From Thalassotalea nanhaiensis (GTDB taxonomy: Bacteria; Pseudomonadota; Gammaproteobacteria; Enterobacterales; Alteromonadaceae): DNA of 64,000 bases. The notes beneath the pieces are model-generated. The model had not been told where the DNA came from and did not search any database. It worked only from the letters and a program-made list of their open reading frames with translations. The stretch covers positions 2,356,001 through 2,420,000 of the forward strand of contig NZ_CP134146.1 in NCBI RefSeq assembly GCF_031583575.1. The letters run 5' to 3'. A program made the translations under genes and the position numbers. Positions 26,131 through 35,401 of this stretch are shown here, piece by piece. Each line of letters opens with the position of its first letter. The stretch's first letter is position 1.

Positions 26131-28524
26131 ATGAAACTAAATAAAATTACAACAGCGCTAAGCGTTGCTCTACTAGGCACTGCAATCGCAGCTCCGAGTT
26201 ATGCAGCAGAAGATAAGAAATTAGGTGGCCTTGAGGTTATTGAAGTAACCGCTTCTAAACGTGTTACAACTGAAAAAGAAATCCCAATGGCAATTGAAGC
26301 TATATCGGGTGAAAATTTAGAAAAGAATAACATCAGCAATTTAGAACAAATGACTGATCGTATTCCAAATATACTCATTAATGAAGGTGCACAAACCACT
26401 TCGGTAAATGTACGTGGTATGGGCTCTGGTGCAGACCGATCATTTGAACAATCTGTTGCTATGTTTATTGACGATGTTTATATGCCTCGTTCACGCTCTT
26501 ACCGTGCACCATTTTTTGACATGGAACGTGTTGAAGTACTTCGTGGTCCACAATCAGTTCTGTTTGGTTTAAATGCTACAGCAGGCTCTATTGCAATTCA
26601 TTCCGCTTCAACTCAACCGGGTGATGATACTTTTGTTAAAGTTGCCGGTGGTTATGAAACAGAATATTCAGGAATGCGCACAGATGTTATTGCAGGTACA
26701 AGTACCGATAACGTAGGTATGCGTTTAGCCGTTCGTTATAACGATACAGGCGATGGCTATGTTGAGAACCTGTATACAGGTGAAGATGAAAACACCACCG
26801 AGGAAACGCTTGTTCGAGCAACAGTTGTGTGGGATGCAAGTGATGATTTAACAATCACGACTAAAGTAAACTATGCTGACGCTGTTGAAGAAGGTGAATA
26901 CGGCGAAAACATATACCCAAGCGCAGAATTTGCTGCCGCAATGGGATTAAACTCAGATACTGAATACGACTGGAAACGCTATACAGATACTGACGCCACT
27001 AAACTTTTGTCAGATATGACTCCTGGTTTAGAACATGAATTATTCGCAGTTTCAGTTAATGCTGACTATCAAATGGGTGATCATACTCTTACTGCAAACC
27101 TTTCCAACTCTAGTAGCGACTATGTGCAATTATATAATGTTGCAGCCTTATCTTTTGATCCAGAAGCAGAGCTAATTTTAGGTGCGGTACCTGGAATTTT
27201 AGGAAACTATGCAGGTGATGTGCTGGGAAGTGAAATTGACGAAAGCTATGAACAATCAGCGTTTGAATTACGTGTTGCATCTCCTACAGACCAAACGTTC
27301 TCATATGTTGTTGGTGCTTATGTTGATCAAGGTGAATTAGTAAATGTTACTGGTGCTGCTGCTAACTTTTTACTAGGTGCTGATTTTGGTACCAGTATAG
27401 TTTCACATCCTGCTCAAATGCAAGACACAGATACTATGTCTGTTTTTGCCAGCGTTACTTATAACTTGTCTGATGATTTTCGTTTTATCTTTGGTGGACG
27501 TTATACGTCACAAGACAAAGATTATGCACGTGAAAATGGCAGCTGTGAGTTATTTGGCTACAACATGCTAGTAAATCCAACCGCTGAAGACTTAAATGGC
27601 TACACTAAATTAGCAGACCTTCCTGAAAACGCTATGGATGGCACAATAGGCGCCGTTCCTCTGTGTGGTACATTCAACGGTTATAAAGACAGCAGAACAT
27701 CTGAAAACTTTATGCCTGAAGTCGTTGTACAATGGGATATCTCAGATGACGCGGTTATCTATGCAAAAGTGGGCGAAAGTGTAAAAGCTGGTGGCTTTAA
27801 CTTCTCTGGCTCACTATCTCGATTAAAAGATGTTGAATATGGGGATGAAACTGCTTTAGGTTACGAGCTAGGCTACAAGTCTTCTTTGTTAAATGGTGAT
27901 GCAGAGTTAAATGTTACTATTTTCCATACTGAGTTTGACGATTTACAGTTGCAATCTTGGATCACAGAACCAGGCCAGGCACCAGTTGGTGTCATTGGAA
28001 ATGCTGGTGAATCTGAATCAGACGGTATCGAAATAGAATTTAACTGGGCTGCAACAGACTGGTTAACATTAGGTACTTCCGTAGCAACACTAACTTCTGA
28101 ATATTCAAGCTTTAAAGCTGGTCCTTGTTATTCTGGGCAAACAGAAAACGTAAATGAACCAGATATTGGCGGCTGTGATAAAACAGGTGAAACAACACCA
28201 ATGGCGCCAGAATATTCTGGATCAGTTTACGCAGACATCTTCGCACCAATTTCTGATAACTTATTCTTCACTGCTGGTGTTGATGTAAACTTCTCTGACT
28301 CTTACTTTACTGAAGGTTCATTAAACCCTGCAGGTGAGCAAGAAAGTTTTGAAAAAGTAAATGCTCGAATTGGTATTACTAACGATGATAACTGGAGTTT
28401 ATCAGTTGTTGCTAAGAATATTACTGAAGAGAAAACGATTGGTTCATCTTTACCATTCTTAGGTATGATCGGTTATACCCAAGCACCACGAACAGTAACA
28501 ATTCAAGGTACTTACACTTTTTAA
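26131..28524 (+). CDS. TonB-dependent outer-membrane receptor 1
   Basis: A gated outer-membrane transporter of 797 aa powered by TonB. It has a signal peptide (MKLNKITTALSVALLGTAIAAPSYA), then a TonB-box-like LEVIEVTASKR. The plug domain carries SVNVRGMGSGADRSFEQSVAMFIDDVYMPR and VEVLRGPQSVLFGLNATAGSI, and a beta-barrel ends in aromatic Phe. It belongs to the iron-complex-receptor-like group used for many substrates. A very similar receptor lies 1.5 kb downstream with an AraC regulator between them. The substrate is probably linked to the peptidase-rich genes nearby. The start was set at the ATG beginning the signal peptide. Confidence 0.95.
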   Translation: MKLNKITTALSVALLGTAIAAPSYAAEDKKLGGLEVIEVTASKRVTTEKEIPMAIEAISGENLEKNNISNLEQMTDRIPNILINEGAQTTSVNVRGMGSGADRSFEQSVAMFIDDVYMPRSRSYRAPFFDMERVEVLRGPQSVLFGLNATAGSIAIHSASTQPGDDTFVKVAGGYETEYSGMRTDVIAGTSTDNVGMRLAVRYNDTGDGYVENLYTGEDENTTEETLVRATVVWDASDDLTITTKVNYADAVEEGEYGENIYPSAEFAAAMGLNSDTEYDWKRYTDTDATKLLSDMTPGLEHELFAVSVNADYQMGDHTLTANLSNSSSDYVQLYNVAALSFDPEAELILGAVPGILGNYAGDVLGSEIDESYEQSAFELRVASPTDQTFSYVVGAYVDQGELVNVTGAAANFLLGADFGTSIVSHPAQMQDTDTMSVFASVTYNLSDDFRFIFGGRYTSQDKDYARENGSCELFGYNMLVNPTAEDLNGYTKLADLPENAMDGTIGAVPLCGTFNGYKDSRTSENFMPEVVVQWDISDDAVIYAKVGESVKAGGFNFSGSLSRLKDVEYGDETALGYELGYKSSLLNGDAELNVTIFHTEFDDLQLQSWITEPGQAPVGVIGNAGESESDGIEIEFNWAATDWLTLGTSVATLTSEYSSFKAGPCYSGQTENVNEPDIGGCDKTGETTPMAPEYSGSVYADIFAPISDNLFFTAGVDVNFSDSYFTEGSLNPAGEQESFEKVNARIGITNDDNWSLSVVAKNITEEKTIGSSLPFLGMIGYTQAPRTVTIQGTYTF

Positions 28525-28546
28525 TTATTACTAAATAACGTCTTGA

Positions 28547-28574
28547 AAAGCCTGCGATTATCGCGGGCTTTTTT
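28547..28574 (+). terminator. Terminator of TonB receptor 1
   Basis: The stem AAAGCCTGCGA / TCGCGGGCTTT with a short TTA loop is followed by a T-run, 23 bases after the stop. Confidence 0.9.
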
Positions 28575-28708
28575 ATGAAACATTCAAAATTCAACAACGC
28601 CTTTTCAGTAAAAAATTTATCTTTTTTTGCCAACTTAATAAAAAACCTTTACCATTTATTCAATTCTATCTTCTAAAAACAATTCAATTGTATGGACGCT
28701 TGGTTACC

Positions 28709-29725
28709 ATGACAGCTACTTACTCAGAGTTTTCAACCTCTTTTAATAATATAAAAAGTGTTTTAAAAGTATTGAATACCGCAAATATCAATATCGATCA
28801 GGACTTAGTTGAACTTGGCATTGATTTATCAAAATACAAAGATGGTTACCAAAGAGTATCGTATGACATAGCCGACCAAATTTATTCAATCGCGGTAACA
28901 AAATTAAAAGACCCGCTGTTTGCCTTTAAAATGGTAGAAGAAATTAACCCTGCAAGTTTTCAAGCGGTAGGCATTGCCTTAATGTGTAGTGATACCTTAC
29001 AAGACTTTTGTTTACGCCTTGAAAAATTTTATAGTGTTATCACTACTTTCGATAAACTTTCATTCGTTCAGGAAGGAAATAACTTTAGTTTGGCATTACA
29101 TCCACTCGTTACCTATAGAGAAAACACCAACGTTTGGCACCATACCTGTTTTACCGCCGTTATTCTGAAACTAGTTAGAATGGTATATCGCCCTGATTTT
29201 CAATTTGAAGCAATATATTTACCTTTCAGCCTAGAAGACTCGATTAAAGTAAAATACGAAAATTATTTTCAATGTCCGATCTTCTATAATAGCGCTGAGT
29301 CAAAAGTAGTGTTTAGTAATAGAGACATGAATGTACCTTTAGCGTGCGCTAATGAAATAATCGCATCACAAAACGACCTTCTCTCTACTGATTTATTGAA
29401 CAAGTTAAAAACAGGTGATTTACCGAATCAAGTTAAGGCACTGCTAATTAAATTATTACCAACGGGCCAATGTAGTCGTGAAAAAATTGCCTCTATGTTA
29501 TTTATGAGCCCAAGAGCATTTCATCGAAAATTAGAAAAACTCGATCTTAACTATCAAGACTTGCTCGACGAAACTCGCCAAGAGCTGGCAATTCAGTATT
29601 TAAACTTAGGCTTTGCAACCAGTGACATTGCCTACAGATTAGGCTACACAGATAGTAGTAATTTTACCCGATCATTTAAAAGATGGTTTGGAAAGTCCCC
29701 TCGTTCGTATAAAAACCAAGCATAA
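28709..29725 (+). CDS. AraC-family regulator with Arabinose_bd-type N-domain
   Basis: A 338-aa transcription regulator. The N-terminal ~200 residues resemble the Arabinose_bd sensor domain of OruR-like proteins. The C-terminal AraC HTH pair includes REKIASMLFMSPRAFHRKLEKLDLNYQDLLDETR and IAYRLGYTDSSNFTRSFKRWFGKSPRSYK. It lies between two paralogous TonB receptors on the same strand, so it probably controls one or both. The ATG at 28709 is preferred over a TTG seven codons earlier; the ribosome-binding site is weak for both. Confidence 0.9.
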   Translation: MTATYSEFSTSFNNIKSVLKVLNTANINIDQDLVELGIDLSKYKDGYQRVSYDIADQIYSIAVTKLKDPLFAFKMVEEINPASFQAVGIALMCSDTLQDFCLRLEKFYSVITTFDKLSFVQEGNNFSLALHPLVTYRENTNVWHHTCFTAVILKLVRMVYRPDFQFEAIYLPFSLEDSIKVKYENYFQCPIFYNSAESKVVFSNRDMNVPLACANEIIASQNDLLSTDLLNKLKTGDLPNQVKALLIKLLPTGQCSREKIASMLFMSPRAFHRKLEKLDLNYQDLLDETRQELAIQYLNLGFATSDIAYRLGYTDSSNFTRSFKRWFGKSPRSYKNQA

Positions 29726-29873
29726 TCATCCTAATTTCTACTTGGCCAAACATTTGATTTTTAGCATGTTTGGTCATTTAGATAATACTTCTAGTCATTT
29801 ATTTCAATCTCTCATTTACCGTCCGATTTTGACACCCCTCTGGCAATTATTGACAGGCGCAGCTGTTAACTTT

Positions 29874-29902
29874 TTGACAGTATCGAGTTACACAAAATAA
29901 CA
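29874..29902 (+). promoter_or_regulatory. Candidate promoter of TonB receptor 2
   Basis: A consensus -35 TTGACA at 29874 is followed 17 bases later by ATAACA. The matching place before receptor 1 has TTGCCA with the same spacing. An earlier TTGACA at 29850 is an alternative. A ~90-base untranslated leader would result. Confidence 0.4.
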
Positions 29903-29989
29903 ATATTGGTCTGAAACCAAAGTTTTGCCATTGACGGCGTTCGTAAATAACTATGGATATTTGTGTTTACCCATTAGAGAAGAAAAGCT

Positions 29990-32314
29990 ATGAAACTGAA
30001 TAAAATTACAACTGCGCTAAGCGTTGCATTATTAGGAAGCACTATTGCAGTTCCTACTTTTGCAGCAGAAGACGAACAATTAAAAGGTCTTGAAGTAATT
30101 CAAGTTACTGCGACAAAACGTATCACTACAGCTCAAGAGACACCGCTTTCTTTAGAAGCAATTAATGGTGATGACATTGCTAAAAAAGGCTTAGCAAACC
30201 TAGAAGATTTAACTACATCTATGCCAAATATCAACATTGGCTCTGGTTTAGGTGTACAAACTGTTTCCATGCGAGGTATGGGTTCAGGTAACGAACGTTC
30301 ATTCGAACAATCAGTTGGTATGTTCATTGATGGTGTATATATGCCGCGTTCTCGTCAATATCGAGCACCATTTTTTGACGCTGAGCGTGTAGAAATTATT
30401 CGTGGTCCACAGGCTGTTCTCTACGGTTTAAATGCAACTGCGGGTACTATTACAGTCAACTCTGCAAGCACACAACCAGGTGATGAAGGGTTCTTAAACC
30501 TTTCTGCAGGTTATGAAGTAGAATACGCGGGTTACAACGTTGGCGCGGTAACCGGTGGCAGCTTAGGTGACGATGTTGGTGCTCGTTTAGCAGTTCGTTA
30601 CACTGATAATGGTGACGGTTTCTATTACAACGAATATGAAAACGCATTAACAGGCCAAGAAGCCCAAGATGAAGGCGACGGTGATGAAACTATCGTACGT
30701 GGAACTCTTGTTTGGGACGCATCTGATAACTTAAAAATTACCACTAAAGTAGATTATGCTGACGCAGAAACTTTAGGTGAAACAGGCGAAACTATTAATC
30801 ATCCTCTTATGCCATTAGGTATTGATGGTGAAATGGACTGGACCCGTAATGCATCTAGTACACTTTCTAGTTGGTGGAACGATAAAGGCCCAGGTATGTA
30901 CCATGAGCTGTTAAATGCATCGATAAAAGCTGATTATTCTATGGGTGATCATCTAGTGACTGCTACTTTTGGTCATTCTACCAGTGATTTTGACTTAATT
31001 ACCAATACGGCCACTTTACCTGGAGACTTTTTATCGGTTTCAATCTATGAAGAGTTTACTCAAAACAGTGCAGAGTTTCGTCTGACTTCACCAGAAACAG
31101 GTAATTTTTCCTATATTGCTGGTTTATATGTTGCCGCGAGTGAGTTAGAGAACGTTACAGTTAGTGCGTTAGGTCCTGCAATTTTAGGTGATGGTCCAAC
31201 AGGTACAGGTTTATCTATCGGTGGTTCTTTCTTAAACACTTTAGACACAACAACTATCTCTCCTTTTGTAAGTGGAACTTACAACATTAGCGACGACTTT
31301 AGAATTACTGCAGGTGTTCGTTATTCTAGCGAAGAAAAAGAAGTTGGCCGTGAAAACTTAGAATGTTTCATGAAAGCCAGTGACGGTGCCGGCGGTTTTA
31401 TGGAGTTAACACCTAACTTAACAGATGTTTATGAATCAATGGGTTTGGCTGCTATTTGCGGTACGCTTGCTGGTCTAGAAGATGATAAAACATCTACAAA
31501 CCTGATGCCTGAAGTCATCGCCCAATATGACATTAGCAATGATACAAATTCTTATGCAAAATTAAGTGTCAGTAAGAAATCTGGTGGTTATGGTTTCTCA
31601 ACATCAATTGGCAGTGCAGAAGCCCTAGATTTTGATGATGAAACTGCAAAATCAATTGAACTTGGTATCAAAACTCGTTTTATGGATGGTCGTGGTCAAG
31701 CTAATTTAGCCATTTACCATACAATTTATGAAGATCTACAACAAAACTCGTTCACCTTTAACGATGATGGCACAGTAGATACGGCGATTGTAAATGCTGG
31801 TGAGTCTTTATCACAAGGTTTCGAAGCTGATGTTAAATTCTTATTAACTGAAAACCTAACAATCGGTGCATCAGTTGCTTACCTTTCTTCAGAATACGAA
31901 GAATTTGAACTTGGTACTTGTTATGTTGGCCAAACACCAACAATACCTGATACAGCTATTTGTGATAAAACAGGTGAGAACACACCATTTGCACCAGAGT
32001 TTTCAGGTAATATTTTTGCTGATTTATACCAGCCAATTACTGATGAGTTAGTGTTAACTGCAGGTGTTAATGTGTCGTTCAGCGATGAATACTACACTGA
32101 AAGTACACTAGACCCTATGGGTGTTCAAGAAAGCTATGAGCGTGTAGATGCTCGTATCGGCCTAATGAATTCTGATGAAACCTGGTCTATCTCAGTTGTA
32201 GGTAAAAACTTAACTGACGAAGCAATCAACAACTTCACCCAACCTATCGTGGGTTATGTGGTAGTTCCTGGTGCTCCTCGTACAGTAACGGTACAAGGTA
32301 CTTACAATTTCTAA
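29990..32314 (+). CDS. TonB-dependent outer-membrane receptor 2
   Basis: A 774-aa paralogue of the receptor at 26131, with a near-identical signal peptide (MKLNKITTALSVALLGSTIA), TonB-box-like LEVIQVTATKR, plug motifs SMRGMGSGNERSFEQSVGMFIDGVYMPR and VEIIRGPQAVLYGLNATAGTI, and a barrel ending in YNF. Divergence is mainly in the extracellular-loop regions, suggesting related but distinct ligands. The promoter leader is duplicated along with the gene. A terminator follows at 32341. It lies next to the divergent AraC / M19-1 unit. Confidence 0.95.
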   Translation: MKLNKITTALSVALLGSTIAVPTFAAEDEQLKGLEVIQVTATKRITTAQETPLSLEAINGDDIAKKGLANLEDLTTSMPNINIGSGLGVQTVSMRGMGSGNERSFEQSVGMFIDGVYMPRSRQYRAPFFDAERVEIIRGPQAVLYGLNATAGTITVNSASTQPGDEGFLNLSAGYEVEYAGYNVGAVTGGSLGDDVGARLAVRYTDNGDGFYYNEYENALTGQEAQDEGDGDETIVRGTLVWDASDNLKITTKVDYADAETLGETGETINHPLMPLGIDGEMDWTRNASSTLSSWWNDKGPGMYHELLNASIKADYSMGDHLVTATFGHSTSDFDLITNTATLPGDFLSVSIYEEFTQNSAEFRLTSPETGNFSYIAGLYVAASELENVTVSALGPAILGDGPTGTGLSIGGSFLNTLDTTTISPFVSGTYNISDDFRITAGVRYSSEEKEVGRENLECFMKASDGAGGFMELTPNLTDVYESMGLAAICGTLAGLEDDKTSTNLMPEVIAQYDISNDTNSYAKLSVSKKSGGYGFSTSIGSAEALDFDDETAKSIELGIKTRFMDGRGQANLAIYHTIYEDLQQNSFTFNDDGTVDTAIVNAGESLSQGFEADVKFLLTENLTIGASVAYLSSEYEEFELGTCYVGQTPTIPDTAICDKTGENTPFAPEFSGNIFADLYQPITDELVLTAGVNVSFSDEYYTESTLDPMGVQESYERVDARIGLMNSDETWSISVVGKNLTDEAINNFTQPIVGYVVVPGAPRTVTVQGTYNF

Positions 32315-32340
32315 TTAAAATGTTATTAATTAGTTCTACA

Positions 32341-32368
32341 AAGACGGCTATAAGCCGTCTTTTTTATT
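32341..32368. terminator. Bidirectional terminator overlapping the AraC stop codon
   Basis: AAGACGGCT-ATA-AGCCGTCTT followed by a T-run ends the TonB receptor 2 transcript. Its loop region overlaps the stop codon of the convergent AraC gene (32348-32350). Confidence 0.88.
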
Positions 32369-33343
32369 GCCTTTAAATTCACGATATGCAATTGGAGTAA
32401 CACCTGTCCACTTTTGAAACGCACGGCTGAAATGGCTATGCACGGTATACCCAAGCGCTTCAGCGATTTGGTGAATTTTTAAATCGCTATGCTCAAGATA
32501 GTGAACGGCTGAATCAAAGCGTACTTGCTGTAGTACTTGTTTATAACTTGAGCCTTCTTTTGCTAAACGGCGTTGAATTTGACGCCTAGATAAGCCAAGT
32601 AAGCTTACCGATTGTTCTAATGAGGGAAACCCTTCTGCATTGAATGACTTTAACGCGTGATATAACTTGTCTCTAAAATGGTCATCAGCTAAAACATGAT
32701 GTTCGAAATTGATCTCTAATTCAGGATTTGCTTCGCCAAGTTGCTCGTTACTTATAAATAAGCCTACTTTGTGCTGATGTTGAGTAATAAGTGCATTAGA
32801 GAAACGTTGATGTACCGCTTTACCTTGATCTTGCCTATGTAATGTTATTGCCTCTGGCGACCATGAATCACCAATATACTTTCGAATGTAACGGACCCAA
32901 AGCGCTAAAGTAAATTGCTCCATTTGAACCAACCCATCAACTTCAATTTCACCATGACCACCAAATAGCCATACACCTTTATTTTGATACGATAGCCATA
33001 GCTTTGCATGAGTTGATATCTCCTTTACTCGTTCGATTAACAAACGCAAGGCATCATGCAGGCTTAACGCGTCAGCTTTTATACTCGAATAAAGCGGCTC
33101 AACAACGCTATCACCTTCTGCTTCGTCGACCAAAAACCCAAGATCAGTTACTTGTAGATAATCGCTCGCCAGATCAAAGAGCTTCCATAATGGGTAGGTA
33201 GCAACATATTCCTGATTATTTTCTAATAATGCTATCGGTAAATTCGCCTGACTTAATAACAACTCTACCGGTGCTTTCTTCATTTGCAAAAAGCGGATCA
33301 GTGGAAATGCATTACTGCGATCGATTAAATGTAAATTTTTCAT
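32348..33343 (-). CDS. AraC-family regulator, partner of M19 protein 1
   Basis: A 331-aa regulator with an Arabinose_bd-type sensor domain (begins MKNLHLIDRSNAFPLIRFLQ) and C-terminal AraC HTHs (LSRRQIQRRLAKEGSSYKQVLQQVR, then IAEALGYTVHSHFSRAFQKWTGVTPIAYR). The ATG at 33343 was chosen because three paralogues in this window start the same way; the frame is open 13 codons further. It is divergent from the M19 gene at 33492 with 148 bases between, so it most likely controls that gene. One of four such pairs. Confidence 0.92.
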   Translation of the reverse strand: MKNLHLIDRSNAFPLIRFLQMKKAPVELLLSQANLPIALLENNQEYVATYPLWKLFDLASDYLQVTDLGFLVDEAEGDSVVEPLYSSIKADALSLHDALRLLIERVKEISTHAKLWLSYQNKGVWLFGGHGEIEVDGLVQMEQFTLALWVRYIRKYIGDSWSPEAITLHRQDQGKAVHQRFSNALITQHQHKVGLFISNEQLGEANPELEINFEHHVLADDHFRDKLYHALKSFNAEGFPSLEQSVSLLGLSRRQIQRRLAKEGSSYKQVLQQVRFDSAVHYLEHSDLKIHQIAEALGYTVHSHFSRAFQKWTGVTPIAYREFKGNKKDGL

Positions 33344-33491
33344 AATGTTAATTGGTTGTAATAAAGTGTGTAAGCATTTCAACCGGTACCAAATGGTTAG
33401 GTGTACATAATTTTAATGTACTAAACTACATCCATCAAATAAATCTTTTACAAAACTTTAACGTTTATCGGTACTCAATTAGGAGAGTTAC

Positions 33492-34748
33492 ATGAAAAAA
33501 TCTTTATTAACTTTAAGCATCGCAACAGCGTTTATTGCCAACATGTCAGTTGCAGCAGAGATTCATCAAGGTTACAGCAAAACCGCTAAACAATACCAAG
33601 TAAACGGAAATGTGGTAAGCAATGTCGATACGTCAGCAAATTTATGGAATCCTCGCGGTAAATCACCAGAGCAACTAGATGCTCGTGCTCAGTTCCTGAC
33701 AGATGCCGCAGATACACGTACTGCTGAGCAGAAAAAGGCCGATGCCGCTTACATGGAAAAATATAAAGGTGCGATAGTAATTAACTCATTAATGCCAACC
33801 TCTGTAGGTGTTATCGGTAACACTGTTGAATCGTTTAATCGAGCCATTGAACGCAACCGCGATGCAGGTGTTACACATTTCTCATCTTCAATTGGTGCGT
33901 TCCATCCAAAAGATGTGATGTTCACTTACATTAATGATTCAGATCCTGTTTTAAAAGACTTACAGGTAACAAAAGCCAAGACCTCACAAGACATCCGTGA
34001 TGCAAAAGCAAAAGGTCAAATGACCATGATGTATAACTCGCAAGGCTTTGACTATAACCTAGATAACCTGGATTACGTAGATGAATTGCATGACAGTGGC
34101 GTGAATATTATGAACTTTGTTTATAATTCAAAAAACCACTTTGCTACCGGCATTGAATACAATGCAGACCCTTTAAACCAGGAAGGATTAACCAAGCTTG
34201 GAGAAGAGTTTATTAAGCTTGCGAACAAGCGAGGCATTATTGTTGATACGTCGCATTCATCAGATGCAACGGCAATTCAAGCAGCAAAAATTTCAACCAA
34301 ACCTATTATGGCATCACACAATAATTCATCAGCAGTTTATCCAATGACTCGTAACATGAGTGATGAAGCTATAAAGGCAGTAGGTTCAACTGGTGGTGTA
34401 GTTTGTACTAATGGTATCGGTGTTTTCCTAAGTAAAGATGGTAATGCTCAGGCAGAAACGATGGCTGCTCATGTTGTTCACACAGCAAGCCTTATTGGTA
34501 AAGAAGGCACCTGTTATGCGTCAGATTATACTCATAACCTGTTTGATGCGATGAAAATTCAAGTACCTATGGTTGACAAGTACCCACCAGAGAAGGGCTT
34601 TGCCTCACCGTCACAAATGGCTGGTATCGAAGATGTTTGGGCAATTGTTTCAGTACTTGAAAACAAATACGATTGGAGCGAACAAGAAATCCGTGGTTTC
34701 TTAGGTGAAAACGTAATGCGCGTTTATAAGGCTAACTGGGATAAGTAA
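33492..34748 (+). CDS. Secreted M19 (renal dipeptidase-like) protein 1, altered metal site
   Basis: A 418-aa exported protein (signal peptide MKKSLLTLSIATAFIANMSVAA) with the membrane-dipeptidase fold. A helical preamble (LWNPRGKSPEQLDARAQFL) precedes the barrel. Kept family residues are His255 (VDTSHSS), His276 (MASHNNS), Asp345 (ASDYTH) and the late FLGENVMRVY. The usual DGHND metal motif reads INSLMP (98-102) and the bridging Glu is Gln184 (NSQG), so a normal di-zinc site cannot form. It may bind one metal or act differently. AGGAG precedes the ATG. A divergent AraC gene lies next to it, and a GYD-domain gene follows. Confidence 0.88.
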   Translation: MKKSLLTLSIATAFIANMSVAAEIHQGYSKTAKQYQVNGNVVSNVDTSANLWNPRGKSPEQLDARAQFLTDAADTRTAEQKKADAAYMEKYKGAIVINSLMPTSVGVIGNTVESFNRAIERNRDAGVTHFSSSIGAFHPKDVMFTYINDSDPVLKDLQVTKAKTSQDIRDAKAKGQMTMMYNSQGFDYNLDNLDYVDELHDSGVNIMNFVYNSKNHFATGIEYNADPLNQEGLTKLGEEFIKLANKRGIIVDTSHSSDATAIQAAKISTKPIMASHNNSSAVYPMTRNMSDEAIKAVGSTGGVVCTNGIGVFLSKDGNAQAETMAAHVVHTASLIGKEGTCYASDYTHNLFDAMKIQVPMVDKYPPEKGFASPSQMAGIEDVWAIVSVLENKYDWSEQEIRGFLGENVMRVYKANWDK

Positions 34749-34775
34749 TCTCCCGTAAGTCTATATAAAGTAAAC

Positions 34776-34799
34776 AAGGCGATGTTTCATCGCCTTTTA
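34776..34799 (+). terminator. Terminator of M19 protein 1 gene
   Basis: AAGGCGATG-TTT-CATCGCCTT followed by TTAT, 27 bases after the stop. Confidence 0.85.
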
Positions 34800-34827
34800 T
34801 TTAGGAAGAAATTCATAGGATTTTATC

Positions 34828-35253
34828 ATGTCTCAATATATTAAATTTTTTCTACTCATCAGCCTTTCATTATTTTCCATTCAAAGCATCGCTTCTGACG
34901 CGGAAACAGAAGAAAAGCCTAACCTTCGAACATTTCTAGTTATAGGTGAGCCAAACGCAAAAGGTTGGGCAAATGCAGTTAATAACCCAAGCGATCGACA
35001 AGCAGTAATGGCCGATGTATTTAAAAACCTGGGCGGTGAATTAATTGGTTATTACTTTGGTTTAGGTAACGGCAAAAATTATGTCATTGTCTCAATGCCC
35101 GATGACGAAGTACTTATTCAGGCGATGTATTTAGTCCGCTTGCCTAATGACTGGTTACACAACTACACCATGATAGAACTAATGGATAGCTCAACCATGG
35201 CTCAAGCATTATCTTTGACGCAACAAATGCGTGCAGCAAATACTGCCCAGTAG
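34828..35253 (+). CDS. Secreted GYD-domain-like protein
   Basis: A 141-aa protein with a signal peptide (FFLLISLSLFSIQSIAS) and a ferredoxin-like GYD-type domain: FLVIGEPNAKGWANAV, then KNLGGELIGYYFGLGNGKNYVIVSMPDDE and a helical tail. GYD proteins are usually cytoplasmic and of unknown function, so secretion is unusual. AGGA precedes the ATG. It follows the M19-1 terminator, so it is probably expressed separately. Similar small alpha/beta-barrel proteins recur in this region. Confidence 0.75.
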   Translation: MSQYIKFFLLISLSLFSIQSIASDAETEEKPNLRTFLVIGEPNAKGWANAVNNPSDRQAVMADVFKNLGGELIGYYFGLGNGKNYVIVSMPDDEVLIQAMYLVRLPNDWLHNYTMIELMDSSTMAQALSLTQQMRAANTAQ

Positions 35254-35273
35254 CAATATTTGCTGCTGGGTTT
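35246..35273 (+). terminator. Hairpin at the end of the GYD gene
   Basis: CCCAGTAGCAA / TTGCTGCTGGG with a TAT loop and a short T-run. It overlaps the last codons and the stop. Confidence 0.55.
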
Positions 35274-35401
35274 ACCATTAGCAAAAAATTTAAACTACCG
35301 TTAGAAATTGACCTGATAAACGCCATTATTGAATAAATCTCACTTCTTTTTAACGGTAAAATAAATTCAAATTTTAATTAAAAAATTAAGGACATGCTTC
35401 T

